A DNA stretch of 41,355 nucleotides. Source: Microbacterium oryzae (lineage in GTDB: Bacteria; Actinomycetota; Actinomycetes; Actinomycetales; Microbacteriaceae). The stretch covers positions 1-41,355 of the forward strand of contig NZ_JAUEPM010000014.1 of NCBI RefSeq assembly GCF_030406385.1, in the 5' to 3' direction. The notes under the pieces are model-generated. The model made no database searches. It was not told where the DNA came from and was given only the letters and a program-made list of their open reading frames with translations. Position numbers and translations under genes: made by a program. This document shows, one piece after another, positions 1 through 7,516 of the stretch (its first letter is position 1; each line of letters opens with the position of its first letter).

Positions 1-127
1 GGTCCCGACCATGCAACACCACCTCCGCACCCGCTTCCGCGAGCGCCAAAGCCAGCGAACGGCCAAGACCCCGCGACGAACCCGTCACCAGAGCCAAGCG
101 ACCAGAGACGTCGAAGATGTCCGTCAT
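1..127 (-). CDS. SDR-family oxidoreductase, N-terminal 42 residues (runs off window); gluconate 5-dehydrogenase-like
   Basis: The minus strand from an ATG at 127 reads MTDIFDVSGRLALVTGSSRG and on through LGRSLALALAEAGAEVV to the window edge. It carries the SDR nucleotide-binding motif TGSSRGLG at residues 15-22 and the first Rossmann beta-alpha-beta unit. An AGGAGG Shine-Dalgarno (138-143) lies 10 nt before the start, which fixes it. The N-terminus of the xDxFDVSGRLALVTG type is common in gluconate 5-dehydrogenases (5-keto-D-gluconate reductases). The divergent GntR regulator and the gluconokinase 3 kb away support a sugar-acid role. The catalytic YxxxK lies outside the window, so the substrate is inferred from context only. 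Confidence 0.8.
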   Translation of the reverse strand, partial: MTDIFDVSGRLALVTGSSRGLGRSLALALAEAGAEVVLHGRD

Positions 128-146
128 GCGGGATGAACCTCCTGAG

Positions 147-160
147 TAATAGTCTGACTT
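147..160 (+). promoter_or_regulatory. -10 element plus FadR/GntR-type operator between divergent genes
   Basis: TAATAG at 147-152 is a good -10 element placed so that transcription would begin about 2 nt before the ATG at 162, implying a nearly leaderless mRNA; no Shine-Dalgarno is visible for that gene. Overlapping the -10 is AGTCTGACT (151-159), a perfect dyad (AGTC/GACT around a central T). With flanks it fits the TNGTNNNACNA operator form of FadR-subfamily regulators except for the last base. Autorepression, and control of the divergent SDR gene, is inferred. Confidence 0.5.
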
Positions 161-161
161 T

Positions 162-902
162 ATGAGTCTGCCACGACCCGGCGAACGACGCAGAGGCGCG
201 CCCGTGAACCTCCTGGACCGCCTCGGTCAGAGCATCGCCGACGGCGCCCTCGCCGCCGGATCGGTGTTCACCATCGCCGACGTGCAGGCCGAGAGCGGAG
301 CGTCGAGGTCCGTCGTCCGAGAAGCCGTGGGCGTTCTGGCGAGCATCGGCATGGTGGAGCCGCGCCGACGCGTCGGCGTCATCGTCACCTCCGAGCACCG
401 CTGGGAGATCTACGATCCGCACCTCATCCGGTGGTCGCTCAGCGGGCCGCGTCGGGCCAGACAGCTCGAGGCACTGATGGAGCTGCGTCTGGCGGTCGAG
501 CCTCTTGCCGCGCGCCTGGCCGCCGAACGCGCCACGCCGGATCAGCGGACCGATCTCCTGGCCACGGCCGAGGCGCTCGGGGAACTCGGCGCCGCAGGGC
601 GCGGCGACACGCTCGACTACCTCGATGCCGACGTGGAGTTCCACACGACTCTGCTCGTGGCATCAGGCAACCCCTTCCTGGCTGGTCTCGTCTCGCCGAT
701 CACGGAAGTGCTGCGAGGCCGCACCGAACTCGGCCTCACTCCCCGTCGACCTGCTCCGGGAACGGTCGAAGATCACATCGCGACCGCTCGCGCGATCGCC
801 GAGTACGACTCCCACACTGCGGCCGCGCGCTCCGCAGCGCAGCTCGAGCAGGTTCGTCGCGAGGTGGCGCGCACGGAGAGAGTCGATGCCGCGTCATTCT
901 GA
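162..902 (+). CDS. GntR/FadR-subfamily transcriptional regulator (FCD domain)
   Basis: The 246-residue protein has an N-terminal winged helix (about residues 18-75; GASRSVVREAVGVLASIGMV is the recognition region) and a C-terminal helical FCD domain with DADVEFHTTLLVASGNPFL and EDHIATARAI, which supply the Asp and His residues usual for FCD metal/ligand sites. FCD regulators sense sugar acids, hydroxy acids and other carboxylates. It is divergent from the gluconate-dehydrogenase-like SDR with a dyad operator between them, so it probably controls that gene and itself. The ATG at 162 is chosen because it matches the start expected from the -10 at 147. A GTG at 204 is an alternative that would remove 14 residues. 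Effector is unknown; gluconate or a keto-gluconate is a guess from context. Confidence 0.88.
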   Translation: MSLPRPGERRRGAPVNLLDRLGQSIADGALAAGSVFTIADVQAESGASRSVVREAVGVLASIGMVEPRRRVGVIVTSEHRWEIYDPHLIRWSLSGPRRARQLEALMELRLAVEPLAARLAAERATPDQRTDLLATAEALGELGAAGRGDTLDYLDADVEFHTTLLVASGNPFLAGLVSPITEVLRGRTELGLTPRRPAPGTVEDHIATARAIAEYDSHTAAARSAAQLEQVRREVARTERVDAASF

Positions 903-951
903 GGGACCGTCGCGACGTCGACTGCATCGGCGTCGTCGCCGCCTGCGGTGT

Positions 952-1965
952 TCACTCGGCGGCGGCGACCGGTCCCGTGGAATCGCGCACGGTGAGGTGA
1001 GCGGCGAGCCTCTCGGTGCGGGGGCGCGGCGTCCTCGCGGTGAACTGCCCGATGAGCAGCTCGGTCGCCGCGCGGCCCGCGCGCTCGCCCGAGGCGGTGA
1101 CGGTCGTGAGCGGCGGGCTCGACGTCTCAGCCGCGGCGATGTCGTCGCAGCCGACCACGCTGATCTTCTCCGGGACGTCGACGCCGCGCTGGCGGAAGCG
1201 CATCATCGCCCCGATCGCCAGGGTGTCGTTGAAGAACAGCGCTCCCGTGGCGCCGCTGAGCGCCACCGCGTCGGCCGCGGCCGCGCCGGCCGACAGCGAG
1301 GGATGGAACGCGCCGATGGGCAGGAGCTCGACCTCCATCTCCTTCACCGCGGCCTCCAGGGCGGTGATGCGCGCGTGGTCCGTCCAAGAAGACTGAGGCC
1401 CGCGCACGTACGCGATCCGCCGGTGGCCGAGCGAGGCCAGGTAGTGCAGCGCTTCGACGGAGGAGGACGGCGTGTCGATGACGACGCTGCTGATGCCCGG
1501 GACCTCGCGGTTGATGATCGTCAGAGGAGTGGCGTCCCCGATCGATCGGAGCGTTGTCTCGCTCCCACGCGGTGATGCCAGCACGACGCCGTCGACGGTC
1601 TTCGACAGCTCCTTCAGCCAGTTCAGCTCCACATGGGCCGACTCCTCGGTGTTGACGAGGAGGAAGAGGAAGCCCGCGGCCTGAGCCTGCGCCTGGCTCC
1701 CGCGGATGAGATCGTGTACGAACGGATTCACGAGATTCGGCACGACGAGCGCGATCGTCCCGCGCGCCCGCCGCTCGGGCCCCTGCGGCAGCGTCGCCGA
1801 TGCGTAGCCCATCTCGACAGCCTTGGTCGAGATGAGCTCGTACATGGCCGCACTCACACGGCCGGGGTTGCTGAGAGCGCGAGAGACGGTCGACGGCGCG
1901 ACTCCGCAGGCGCGGGCGATGTCGGTGAGGTTCACACGACGGGTGAATCGACGCTCCGGGATCAC
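952..1965 (-). CDS. LacI-family transcriptional regulator
   Basis: The protein (337 residues from the GTG at 1965) begins with a LacI helix-turn-helix, VNLTDIARACGVAPSTVSRA, followed by the hinge and a periplasmic-binding-protein-like ligand domain (about residues 60-330; ALVVPNLVNPFVHDLIRGSQ, then VVGCDDIAAAETSSPPLTTV). The GTG start is preceded by AAGGAGA (about 1971-1977); the open frame continues to 2214 but that part has no regulator-like sequence. It is divergent from the 2-hydroxyacid dehydrogenase, and a perfect GGCAC-N5-GTGCC palindrome lies 18 nt upstream of its start. Related palindromes occur at the pxpA and transporter promoters, making this gene a candidate regulator of all three. 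The pairing of protein and sites is inference; LacI operators are more often even-length palindromes with a central CG. Confidence 0.9.
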   Translation of the reverse strand: MIPERRFTRRVNLTDIARACGVAPSTVSRALSNPGRVSAAMYELISTKAVEMGYASATLPQGPERRARGTIALVVPNLVNPFVHDLIRGSQAQAQAAGFLFLLVNTEESAHVELNWLKELSKTVDGVVLASPRGSETTLRSIGDATPLTIINREVPGISSVVIDTPSSSVEALHYLASLGHRRIAYVRGPQSSWTDHARITALEAAVKEMEVELLPIGAFHPSLSAGAAAADAVALSGATGALFFNDTLAIGAMMRFRQRGVDVPEKISVVGCDDIAAAETSSPPLTTVTASGERAGRAATELLIGQFTARTPRPRTERLAAHLTVRDSTGPVAAAE

Positions 1966-1983
1966 GAGACTCTCCTTACGATC

Positions 1984-1998
1984 GGCACGACCTGTGCC
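1984..1998. promoter_or_regulatory. 15-bp palindromic site, copy 1 (GGCAC-N5-GTGCC)
   Basis: GGCACGACCTGTGCC is a perfect 5-bp inverted repeat with a 5-nt spacer. It lies 18 nt upstream of the LacI-type start and 59 nt upstream of the TGGCACG-N5-GGCA element at 2058. The same palindrome geometry and the same gap recur at 10190/10114 and 11901/11824. It is probably the binding site of a shared regulator that also autoregulates the LacI gene. Confidence 0.55.
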
Positions 1999-2057
1999 AG
2001 TTGTGCTCCATTGGTGGCCTCGACTGGCGCCGTTGCCGACCGGGCCTGAGCGACGGA

Positions 2058-2108
2058 TGGCACGAGTATGGCACAGAAACTGGCATCGTCTCGCGAGGTG
2101 GGTAGTTT
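2058..2108 (+). promoter_or_regulatory. Predicted activated promoter of the 2-hydroxyacid dehydrogenase (direct repeats, -35, -10)
   Basis: TGGCACGAGTATGGCACA (2058-2075) holds two TGGCAC repeats 11 bp apart, one helical turn. Four nt downstream is CTGGCA (2080-2085, 4/6 match to TTGACA), then 17 nt, then TAGTTT (2103-2108) as -10. Placement of the repeats directly upstream of a weak -35 is typical of an activator site. The transcript would have a leader of about 115 nt before the ATG at 2230. The same arrangement is seen at the pxpA and transporter promoters. The rest of the 264-nt gap (1966-2229) shows no gene. Confidence 0.5.
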
Positions 2109-2229
2109 CAGGTGAGCATCGACCGCCGCGCCGCGCGGTGCCGTCGAGCGCTGCCCTTGGAGTTGCGACCAGGCGCGCCGGCTCGTCACGCCGGGCCCTC
2201 CGACCCGTTCTCAAGAGAAAGCGACCGCA

Positions 2230-3333
2230 ATGACCGACGCTTCATCGACCGCCCCGGCCCAGGCGGCAGTCGTTTCCGACTCACTCCCCGCGCTGCGCGT
2301 CGCCGTCGCCGCACCGCTCGCCGAAGCGGACGCACAGCGCATCGTCGAACTCGAGCCTCGTGTGGAGCTGCTGCACGTCCCCGGTCTGCTGCCGCCCATG
2401 CGCTTCCCCGCGGACTTCTCCGGGGATCCCGCGTTCTCGAGGTCGGCTGCCCAGCAGCGCGCCTTCGAGGAGCTCCTCGAAGGCGCCGACGCCCTCTATG
2501 GCATCCCGGACGTGAACCCGCAGCTGCTGGCCAGCACCATCCGCTCCAACCCGCAGCTGCGGTGGGTGCAGACGATGGCGGCCGGCGGCGGCGGGCAGGT
2601 GCGCGCCGCCGGCCTCACCTCCGCGGAGCTCGAGCGTGTCGTCTTCACGACCAGCGCCGGCGTGCACGGCGACAGCCTCGCCGAGTTCGCGCTCTTCGGC
2701 GTGCTCGCCGGCGCGAAGAGCCTGCCTCGACTCTCCGCACAGCGGGCCGCGCGCCAGTGGACCGACCGGTGGACGATGGGCCAGCTGAGCACGATGAATA
2801 TCGTCGTCCTCGGCAACGGCGGGATCGGGCGGAAGACGGCGGAGAAGCTGCACCTGCTCGGGGCGCAGGTCGTGAGCTTCAGCCGATCGGGCGCCGCGTC
2901 CGAGGGCCAGGTGACGCCCGTCGCTCCCCTGCCCGAGGTCTGGGATCACCTCGCCGACGCGGACGCGCTGATCTCCACGCTGCCGGGCACCGCCGCCACG
3001 GAGCGTCTGATCGACCGCGACTTCCTCGCAGCGCTCAAGCCCGGGGCCACCTTCGTCAATGTCGGCCGCGGCACCGTCGTCGACGAGGAGGCCCTCGTCG
3101 ACGCCCTGCGCGCGGGGACCGTCGGGTTCGCCGCGCTGGACGTCTTCGCCGTCGAGCCGCTGCCCGAGAGCAGCCCGCTCTGGGAGCTGCCCCAGGTCAT
3201 CGTCAGCCCGCACACCGCCGCCCTCGATCCTCGTGAGGAACGGCGCATCGCCGAGCTCTTCGCCGACAACGCCACGCGCTTCCTCGACGGGCGGTCGCTC
3301 CGGAACGTCGTCGACACGGTCGACTTCTACTGA
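2230..3333 (+). CDS. D-isomer-specific 2-hydroxyacid dehydrogenase
   Basis: The 367-residue protein has the family fold: a split substrate domain around a central NAD(P)-binding domain with GNGGIG at residues 195-200, and the catalytic triad Arg280 (NVGRG), Glu309 (FAVEPLP) and His328 (VSPHTAA). Such enzymes reduce 2-oxo acids such as hydroxypyruvate, glyoxylate or 2-keto-gluconate. The gluconokinase gene follows after 12 nt with a GGGAG ribosome site, so the two are probably one operon, which would suit a 2-ketogluconate reductase. However, its promoter shares elements with the pxp operon, so it may instead act on an oxo acid from that pathway. The start at 2230 is preceded by AGAGAAAG. The N-terminus carries about 20 residues of Ala/Ser-rich extension. 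Confidence 0.88.
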   Translation: MTDASSTAPAQAAVVSDSLPALRVAVAAPLAEADAQRIVELEPRVELLHVPGLLPPMRFPADFSGDPAFSRSAAQQRAFEELLEGADALYGIPDVNPQLLASTIRSNPQLRWVQTMAAGGGGQVRAAGLTSAELERVVFTTSAGVHGDSLAEFALFGVLAGAKSLPRLSAQRAARQWTDRWTMGQLSTMNIVVLGNGGIGRKTAEKLHLLGAQVVSFSRSGAASEGQVTPVAPLPEVWDHLADADALISTLPGTAATERLIDRDFLAALKPGATFVNVGRGTVVDEEALVDALRAGTVGFAALDVFAVEPLPESSPLWELPQVIVSPHTAALDPREERRIAELFADNATRFLDGRSLRNVVDTVDFY

Positions 3334-3345
3334 GGGAGCACGCGG

Positions 3346-3921
3346 ATGACTGAGCAGAGCGGGCATCGGGAGCCGCCGCTGGTCGTCGTGATGGGCGCGG
3401 CGGGCAGCGGGAAGACCGTGGTCGGCGCGCTGCTGGCCGAGCGGCTCGACGTGCCGTTCATCGACGGCGAGGACCATCAGCCGACGCAGAACCTCTCGAG
3501 GATCGTCGAGGGCGTCAGCCTCACCGACGACGACCGCCAGCCTTGGCTGCAGGCCGTCGCGGACGACCTCCGAGCCCGCCGGGGCGGCGGAGTCGTCATC
3601 GGCTGCTCTGCCCTGAAGGCGGCGCATCGCGACGTGCTCCGCAACGCGGCGCCGGAGGTCTTCTTCCTCCATCTGGACGTGCCGCGCGCGGTCCTCGCGA
3701 ACCGCCTCATCACGCGCTTCGCGCAGTGCTCTCCGCGCACGCTCCTCGACGACCAGATGCGCGCGCTCGAGCCGCTGAGGGACGACGAGATCGGCACCCG
3801 AGTCGACGGCGACCAGAAGATCGAGCGCGTGGTGCGCACGGCGCTCGTCGCGGTGACAGGCGGAAGGGCCTCCCTCCCCTCGCGCGAGCGTGCCGAGGCA
3901 GACGCCGACGACATCCGCTGA
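3346..3921 (+). CDS. gntK: Gluconokinase (GntK family, variant motifs)
   Basis: At 191 residues the protein matches the small P-loop gluconokinases: Walker A GAAGSGKT at residues 17-24, IDGEDHQPTQNLSRIVEG, LTDDDRQPWL, IGCSALKAAHRDVLR and DDQMRALEPLRDDE. It would phosphorylate D-gluconate to 6-phosphogluconate. Several usual residues differ: the common RKGHFMPxxLLxSQ segment reads RFAQCSPRTLLDDQ here, and the NIxKM Lys is Arg. The family assignment is secure but the substrate could be another sugar acid. GGGAG 5-7 nt before the ATG supports the start. It follows the 2-hydroxyacid dehydrogenase by 12 nt and precedes the Cys-repeat protein by 7 nt, so the three are probably co-transcribed. Confidence 0.85.
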   Translation: MTEQSGHREPPLVVVMGAAGSGKTVVGALLAERLDVPFIDGEDHQPTQNLSRIVEGVSLTDDDRQPWLQAVADDLRARRGGGVVIGCSALKAAHRDVLRNAAPEVFFLHLDVPRAVLANRLITRFAQCSPRTLLDDQMRALEPLRDDEIGTRVDGDQKIERVVRTALVAVTGGRASLPSRERAEADADDIR

Positions 3922-3928
3922 GGCGACG

Positions 3929-4678
3929 ATGGCCCGGCCCTCCGCGCCTCACGGCAGCCCCGCCGGATTCGACGAGGGCTGCCGCCTATCGGCGCACTGC
4001 CCGCATCACGACGATCCGGACTGGCTGACCTGCGCCGAGGCGGCGATCCGTCGGCGCTCGGACTACCACGTCGGAAAGCTCTCGCCCGAACAGCCCGTGC
4101 CGAGGCGGTCGGCTGCTGCCTCCCCGCCGTCGGCGCCCGCGGCGCCGCGCACGCCGCGGGCGCCGGAGCGAAAGCCTGTATCGGAGGTTCACGGCACGCC
4201 ATGGGGATACAAGCGCGGATGCCATGACGACCGCCTGTGCCCGAACTGGGCGCTGGGCCGGCAGACCTGCGCTGGAGCGCGTCGTCGCTACCTGGACGGG
4301 TGGCGGTCGGGGCGTCTCGGCGGGCGCGGGGCGCCGGTGGAGCACGGCACGTCGAACGGGTATCTGCTCGGGTGCCGCGACGCGCGCTCCTGCCCCGGCG
4401 GGGACACCGGGGAGACGTGCCCGGAGGCACGGGCCGCCTACAGGAGGGAGTGCGCGCGGGCTGCCGGCATCGCCCCGCGCGCGGAGACCGTGAGCGCGGC
4501 GGCAGCAGCCGAGCGCGTGCGCGAATGGCGACGGCAGGGGCTGAGCATCCGGGAGATCTCCGCCCTGACCGGGTGCGGGCGCACGACGATCGGCGACCTC
4601 GGCTCCGACGATCCCCTGCGCCGGCGTCGGGTGACCCCGCGCACCATGCGGCTCATCCTGAGCGCGGAGCCGACCTGA
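3929..4678 (+). CDS. Unrecognised protein: three H-x9-C-x5-C-x8-10-C repeats plus C-terminal helix-turn-helix
   Basis: The 249-residue protein has three repeats, each starting HG(S/T)xxG(F/Y)xxGC: His8/Cys18/Cys24/Cys35, His88/Cys98/Cys104/Cys114 and His139/Cys149/Cys155/Cys164. Each is followed by a basic helix (for example ARRRYLDGWRSGRL). The regular His and three Cys suggest one zinc per repeat. A Pro/Ala/Arg-rich linker (about 52-85) separates repeats 1 and 2. Residues 195-225 (VREWRRQGLSIREISALTGC, then GRTTIGDL) form a helix-turn-helix of the resolvase/HTH_23 kind. The HGTxxGYxxGC opening resembles short Cys modules seen in actinobacterial and actinophage proteins. The ATG at 3929 follows GAGGCG; an upstream ATG at 3890 would overlap gntK. 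A DNA-binding role is inferred; no function is known to me. Confidence 0.72.
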   Translation: MARPSAPHGSPAGFDEGCRLSAHCPHHDDPDWLTCAEAAIRRRSDYHVGKLSPEQPVPRRSAAASPPSAPAAPRTPRAPERKPVSEVHGTPWGYKRGCHDDRLCPNWALGRQTCAGARRRYLDGWRSGRLGGRGAPVEHGTSNGYLLGCRDARSCPGGDTGETCPEARAAYRRECARAAGIAPRAETVSAAAAAERVREWRRQGLSIREISALTGCGRTTIGDLGSDDPLRRRRVTPRTMRLILSAEPT

Positions 4679-4710
4679 TCGGTCGGCGTCGCCGTCGATG
4701 GGAGACGTCG

Positions 4711-4746
4711 AAGGGGCGCGACGACCGGTCGGTCGTCGCGCCCCTT
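4711..4746. terminator. Bidirectional terminator-like hairpin between convergent genes
   Basis: A perfect 16-bp inverted repeat with a 4-nt loop: AAGGGGCGCGACGACC, GGTC, then the complement. It sits between the convergent ends of the Cys-repeat gene (4678) and the aminotransferase (4761). No U-tract is needed to see its role; the arms begin and end with AA/TT. Confidence 0.85.
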
Positions 4747-4760
4747 CCGTTCCGAGGTCG

Positions 4761-5981
4761 TCAGCGCAGGTCGGCCACCGCTCCGGCGATCGCGGCGGCT
4801 CCGGCCTCGATCGTGTCGAGGTCCGTTGCGAACGACATGCGGAAGAACGGCGCGACTCCGTACGCCGACCCCTGGATGACGGCCACCCCCGCGTGATCCA
4901 GCAGGTACAGCGTGAGGTCCTGGTCGTTCTCCAGGACCGTGCCGTCGGGCGTGCGGCGGCCGATGAGCCCACTGCAGTCGACGAACAGGTAGAACGCCCC
5001 GTCCGGTGTGACGGGAGTCAGTCCGTCGATCGCGCTGAGCAGCTCCACCGCGCGGTCGCGGCGCTCACGATAGACGGAGACGCTCTCGTCGATGAAGCTC
5101 TGGTCGCCCGTGAGGGCCTCGGCTGCCGCGGCCTGCGTGATCGACGAGGGGCACGACGACGTCTGCGACTGCAACAGGTTGATCGCCTTGACGACCCCCG
5201 GGTCTCCCACGGCGTATCCCAGTCGCCATCCGGTCATTGCGTAGCTCTTGGAGACGCCGTTCACGGTGAGCACGCGATCGCGGATCGCCGGCGCAGCCTG
5301 GGCGAGGCCGACCGCCCGCTCGTCGCCGAAGACGATCTCGTCGTAGATCTCATCCGTGAGCACGCGCACGTGCGGTGCGTCCTCCAGTACCCGGCCCAGC
5401 GCCTCCAGCTCGTCCCGCGAGTACAGCACGCCGGTCGGATTGCTCGGAGCGTTCAGCACGAGCCACTTGGTGCGCGGCGTGATCGCCGCACGCAGCGCCT
5501 CGGCCGTCACCTTGTAGCGGTTCTCGGCCGTCGTCTCGAGGATGACCGGGGTGCCGTCGTTCGCACGCACCATGTCGGGGTAAGAGACCCAGTACGGCGC
5601 GGGGATGATCACCTCGTCGCCCTCGTCGAGCGACGCGGTGAACGTGAGGTAGATCACCTGCTTCCCGCCGCCGCCGACCGTGATCTGGTCGTCCGCGTAC
5701 TCCACGCCGGTCGTCCGCAGCATCCGCTCGCGGATGGCCGCGCGCAGGCGAGGGGTGCCGTTGACGGGGGTGTACTTGGTCTCCCCCGCCTCGATGGCGC
5801 GGATGGCCTCGACCTTGACATTGGCGGGGGTGTCGAAATCGGGCTCGCCCACGGTGAGGTCGAGGATCCGCCGCCCCTGCGCCTTGAGCTCGCGCACGCG
5901 AGCCGCGGCCGCGGAGCTCGGCGACTCCTTGATCCGCTGCACGCGACGCGCCGGCACGAATGCCGTCGTCGTGGTGGTCAC
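4761..5981 (-). CDS. Class I/II pyridoxal-phosphate aminotransferase (AspB-like)
   Basis: The 406-residue protein has the class I fold: LTVGEPDFDTP near residue 42, NAPSNPTG with Asn181, DEIYDEIVF near 210, the PLP-binding Lys245 in NGVSKSYAMTGWRLGY, and the substrate-carboxylate Arg in FFRMSFA near the C-terminus. It would exchange an amino acid with a 2-oxo acid. The GTG start at 5981 overlaps the aldolase stop by 4 nt, so it is the last gene of the pxpA operon. In that setting it probably removes the amino group from the glutamate-like product of the lactam-opening enzymes, giving the 4-substituted 2-oxo acid that the neighbouring aldolase can cleave. Exact substrate is inferred. A strong hairpin (4711-4746) follows. 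Confidence 0.9.
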   Translation of the reverse strand: MTTTTTAFVPARRVQRIKESPSSAAAARVRELKAQGRRILDLTVGEPDFDTPANVKVEAIRAIEAGETKYTPVNGTPRLRAAIRERMLRTTGVEYADDQITVGGGGKQVIYLTFTASLDEGDEVIIPAPYWVSYPDMVRANDGTPVILETTAENRYKVTAEALRAAITPRTKWLVLNAPSNPTGVLYSRDELEALGRVLEDAPHVRVLTDEIYDEIVFGDERAVGLAQAAPAIRDRVLTVNGVSKSYAMTGWRLGYAVGDPGVVKAINLLQSQTSSCPSSITQAAAAEALTGDQSFIDESVSVYRERRDRAVELLSAIDGLTPVTPDGAFYLFVDCSGLIGRRTPDGTVLENDQDLTLYLLDHAGVAVIQGSAYGVAPFFRMSFATDLDTIEAGAAAIAGAVADLR

Positions 5982-6727
5982 GGGCGGGCCCCCAGCCCGT
6001 GGTCGGGGTCGACGTCGTCGATGTCCGTCGTGATCCCCTTCGTGCGCAGCACGTCGTGGAGGTTGCACAGGTCGATCGTCGTGCGGCCGGCCTTATACAG
6101 CTCGATGAGCTGCTCCTCGTGCTCCTCGCGGGCTCGGGAGAGCTCCGCGACCTGCGCGACCTCATCACGGCGCACGACCACCACGCCATCCGCGTCGCCG
6201 ACCACCGCGTCGCCCGGGTAGACGAGCTGACCGCCGAAGACCATCGGCTGGTTGATCGGGCCGAGGGTCTCCTTCACGGTGCCGGTGATCGAGACGCTTC
6301 CGGAGAACACCGGCAGCCCGAGCGCGCGCAGCGAGGCGGTGTCGCGCACGCCGCTGTCCGTGACGACCGCCGCGATGCCCTTGGCCTTCGCGGCGTTCGC
6401 GAGCACGTCGCCGAAGGTGCCGGCCTGGCCCATCTCGCCGGCTGAGACGAGGATGACGTCGCCGGGCTGCGCATAGTGGATGGCCACCTGCAGCATGAGG
6501 TTGTCGCGCGGCGCGCACACGACAGTGAACGCCGTGCCGGCGAAGCGCATGGTGTGGTCGACGGGCTTGATCTGCGAAGCGATCGCGCCGCGGCGGCCCT
6601 GCGCCTCATGGATGCTCGCCGAGCCGTAGCGGCCGAGGAGCTCCACGGCCTCCGCGTCGGCGCGCTCGATGCGGGTGGTGACGTGCGGGGGCGTCGTCAG
6701 CGGACGGGTCGTGGTGGTGGAGCTCAT
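5978..6727 (-). CDS. RraA/LigK-family aldolase (4-hydroxy-2-oxo-acid aldolase/decarboxylase type)
   Basis: The 249-residue protein has HEAQGRRGAI at 40-49, a GD before VILVSAGEMGQAGTFGDVLA, and DSGVRD with Arg128-Asp129, the pyruvate/metal-site residues of the RraA-like aldolases. The HEAxGRxG motif and C-terminal extension point to the 4-carboxy-4-hydroxy-2-oxoadipate / 4-hydroxy-4-methyl-2-oxoglutarate aldolase branch (LigK, GalC) rather than to true RraA, the RNase E inhibitor. These enzymes release pyruvate from 4-hydroxy-4-substituted 2-oxo acids using a divalent metal. It overlaps the SDR stop and the aminotransferase start by 4 nt each. The pairing with an aminotransferase suggests that its substrate arises by transamination. 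The precise substrate cannot be read from sequence. Confidence 0.8.
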   Translation of the reverse strand: MSSTTTTRPLTTPPHVTTRIERADAEAVELLGRYGSASIHEAQGRRGAIASQIKPVDHTMRFAGTAFTVVCAPRDNLMLQVAIHYAQPGDVILVSAGEMGQAGTFGDVLANAAKAKGIAAVVTDSGVRDTASLRALGLPVFSGSVSITGTVKETLGPINQPMVFGGQLVYPGDAVVGDADGVVVVRRDEVAQVAELSRAREEHEEQLIELYKAGRTTIDLCNLHDVLRTKGITTDIDDVDPDHGLGARP

Positions 6728-7479
6728 GCTTCCCTCCGGTCGAAAGTCAGCCCGCCGGGGACCTGGAACGTCGGCATGATCTCCATCAGGCCCATGTTCA
6801 CGTGGCGGGGCGCGGCGAGCGCGAAATCGATCGCCGCGACGATGTCGTCGGTCGTGAGGGATTCGTAACCCTCGTAGTAGGTGCTCCAGGCTTCCTTCAG
6901 CGCCTCGGGCGATCCGCCCATGTTGCGGCCGAAGATCTCGGTCTCCACGCGGCCGGGGCAGACCTCGGTCACGCGGATCCGCTTGCCGACGGTGTCGTTG
7001 CGCAGCTGGCGCGAGATCTGGTGCACGGCGGCCTTCGTCGCGTGATAGGCGGTGTGGCCGAAGAAGTTGTACAGGCCGGCGATGCTCGAGATGTTGACGA
7101 TGTGGCCGCAGTCCCGCTCCACCATGCCGGGAAGAAGCAGCCGGGCGAGGTGCAGCACCGCGCGGAGGTTCACATCGACCATCGCGTCGACGCTCTGCCG
7201 CGTCGCGTCGAGGATGTTGCCGGGCGCGCTCACGCCCGCGTTGTTGACGAGCACGTCGATCTCGAGCGTGCCGAGCTCGCGCTCGATCGCGTCCGTGTCG
7301 GCGAGGTCCACGACGTGTGCGATGGCACCGGTCGCCTCCGCGAGCGCTGTCAGCCGCTGCGCGTCGCGAGCGACGGCGTGCACGGTCAGCCCCTGCTCGC
7401 GCAGCTTCTTGACAGTGGCTTCACCCATTCCGGTGGAGGCGCCGGTGACGAGCGCGGTGCGGTAGTCGCTGTAGGTCAT
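6724..7479 (-). CDS. SDR-family oxidoreductase
   Basis: The 251-residue classical short-chain dehydrogenase has TGASTGMG at 12-19 for NAD(P), NNAG at 79-82, the catalytic Ser131/132, and Tyr145-x3-Lys149 (YHATK). AAGGAAGG lies just before the ATG at 7479, and the frame upstream has no SDR character. It follows pxpC by 37 nt and overlaps the aldolase by 4 nt. It resembles the YdfG/serine-dehydrogenase-like branch, so it may oxidise a hydroxy group on the pathway intermediate. Substrate is unknown. Confidence 0.87.
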   Translation of the reverse strand: MTYSDYRTALVTGASTGMGEATVKKLREQGLTVHAVARDAQRLTALAEATGAIAHVVDLADTDAIERELGTLEIDVLVNNAGVSAPGNILDATRQSVDAMVDVNLRAVLHLARLLLPGMVERDCGHIVNISSIAGLYNFFGHTAYHATKAAVHQISRQLRNDTVGKRIRVTEVCPGRVETEIFGRNMGGSPEALKEAWSTYYEGYESLTTDDIVAAIDFALAAPRHVNMGLMEIMPTFQVPGGLTFDRREA

Positions 7480-7516
7480 GCAGACCTTCCTTTCTACGAA
7501 GTGATGTCGGGCGGAA

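Noticed and set aside
2058..2075. Sigma-54 (-24/-12) promoter: TGGCACG-N4-TGGCA with GG-N10-GC, also at 10114-10131 and 11824-11841
   Set aside because: The match is close at all three sites, but sigma-54 is not known in Actinobacteria, and each site has plausible -35/-10 elements 4 nt downstream. I read them as activator direct repeats. Finding an rpoN gene in this genome would reverse this.
5978..6727. True RraA (ribonuclease E inhibitor)
   Set aside because: The retained aldolase residues (DSGVRD), the HEAQGRRG motif and operon context with catabolic enzymes point to an aldolase.
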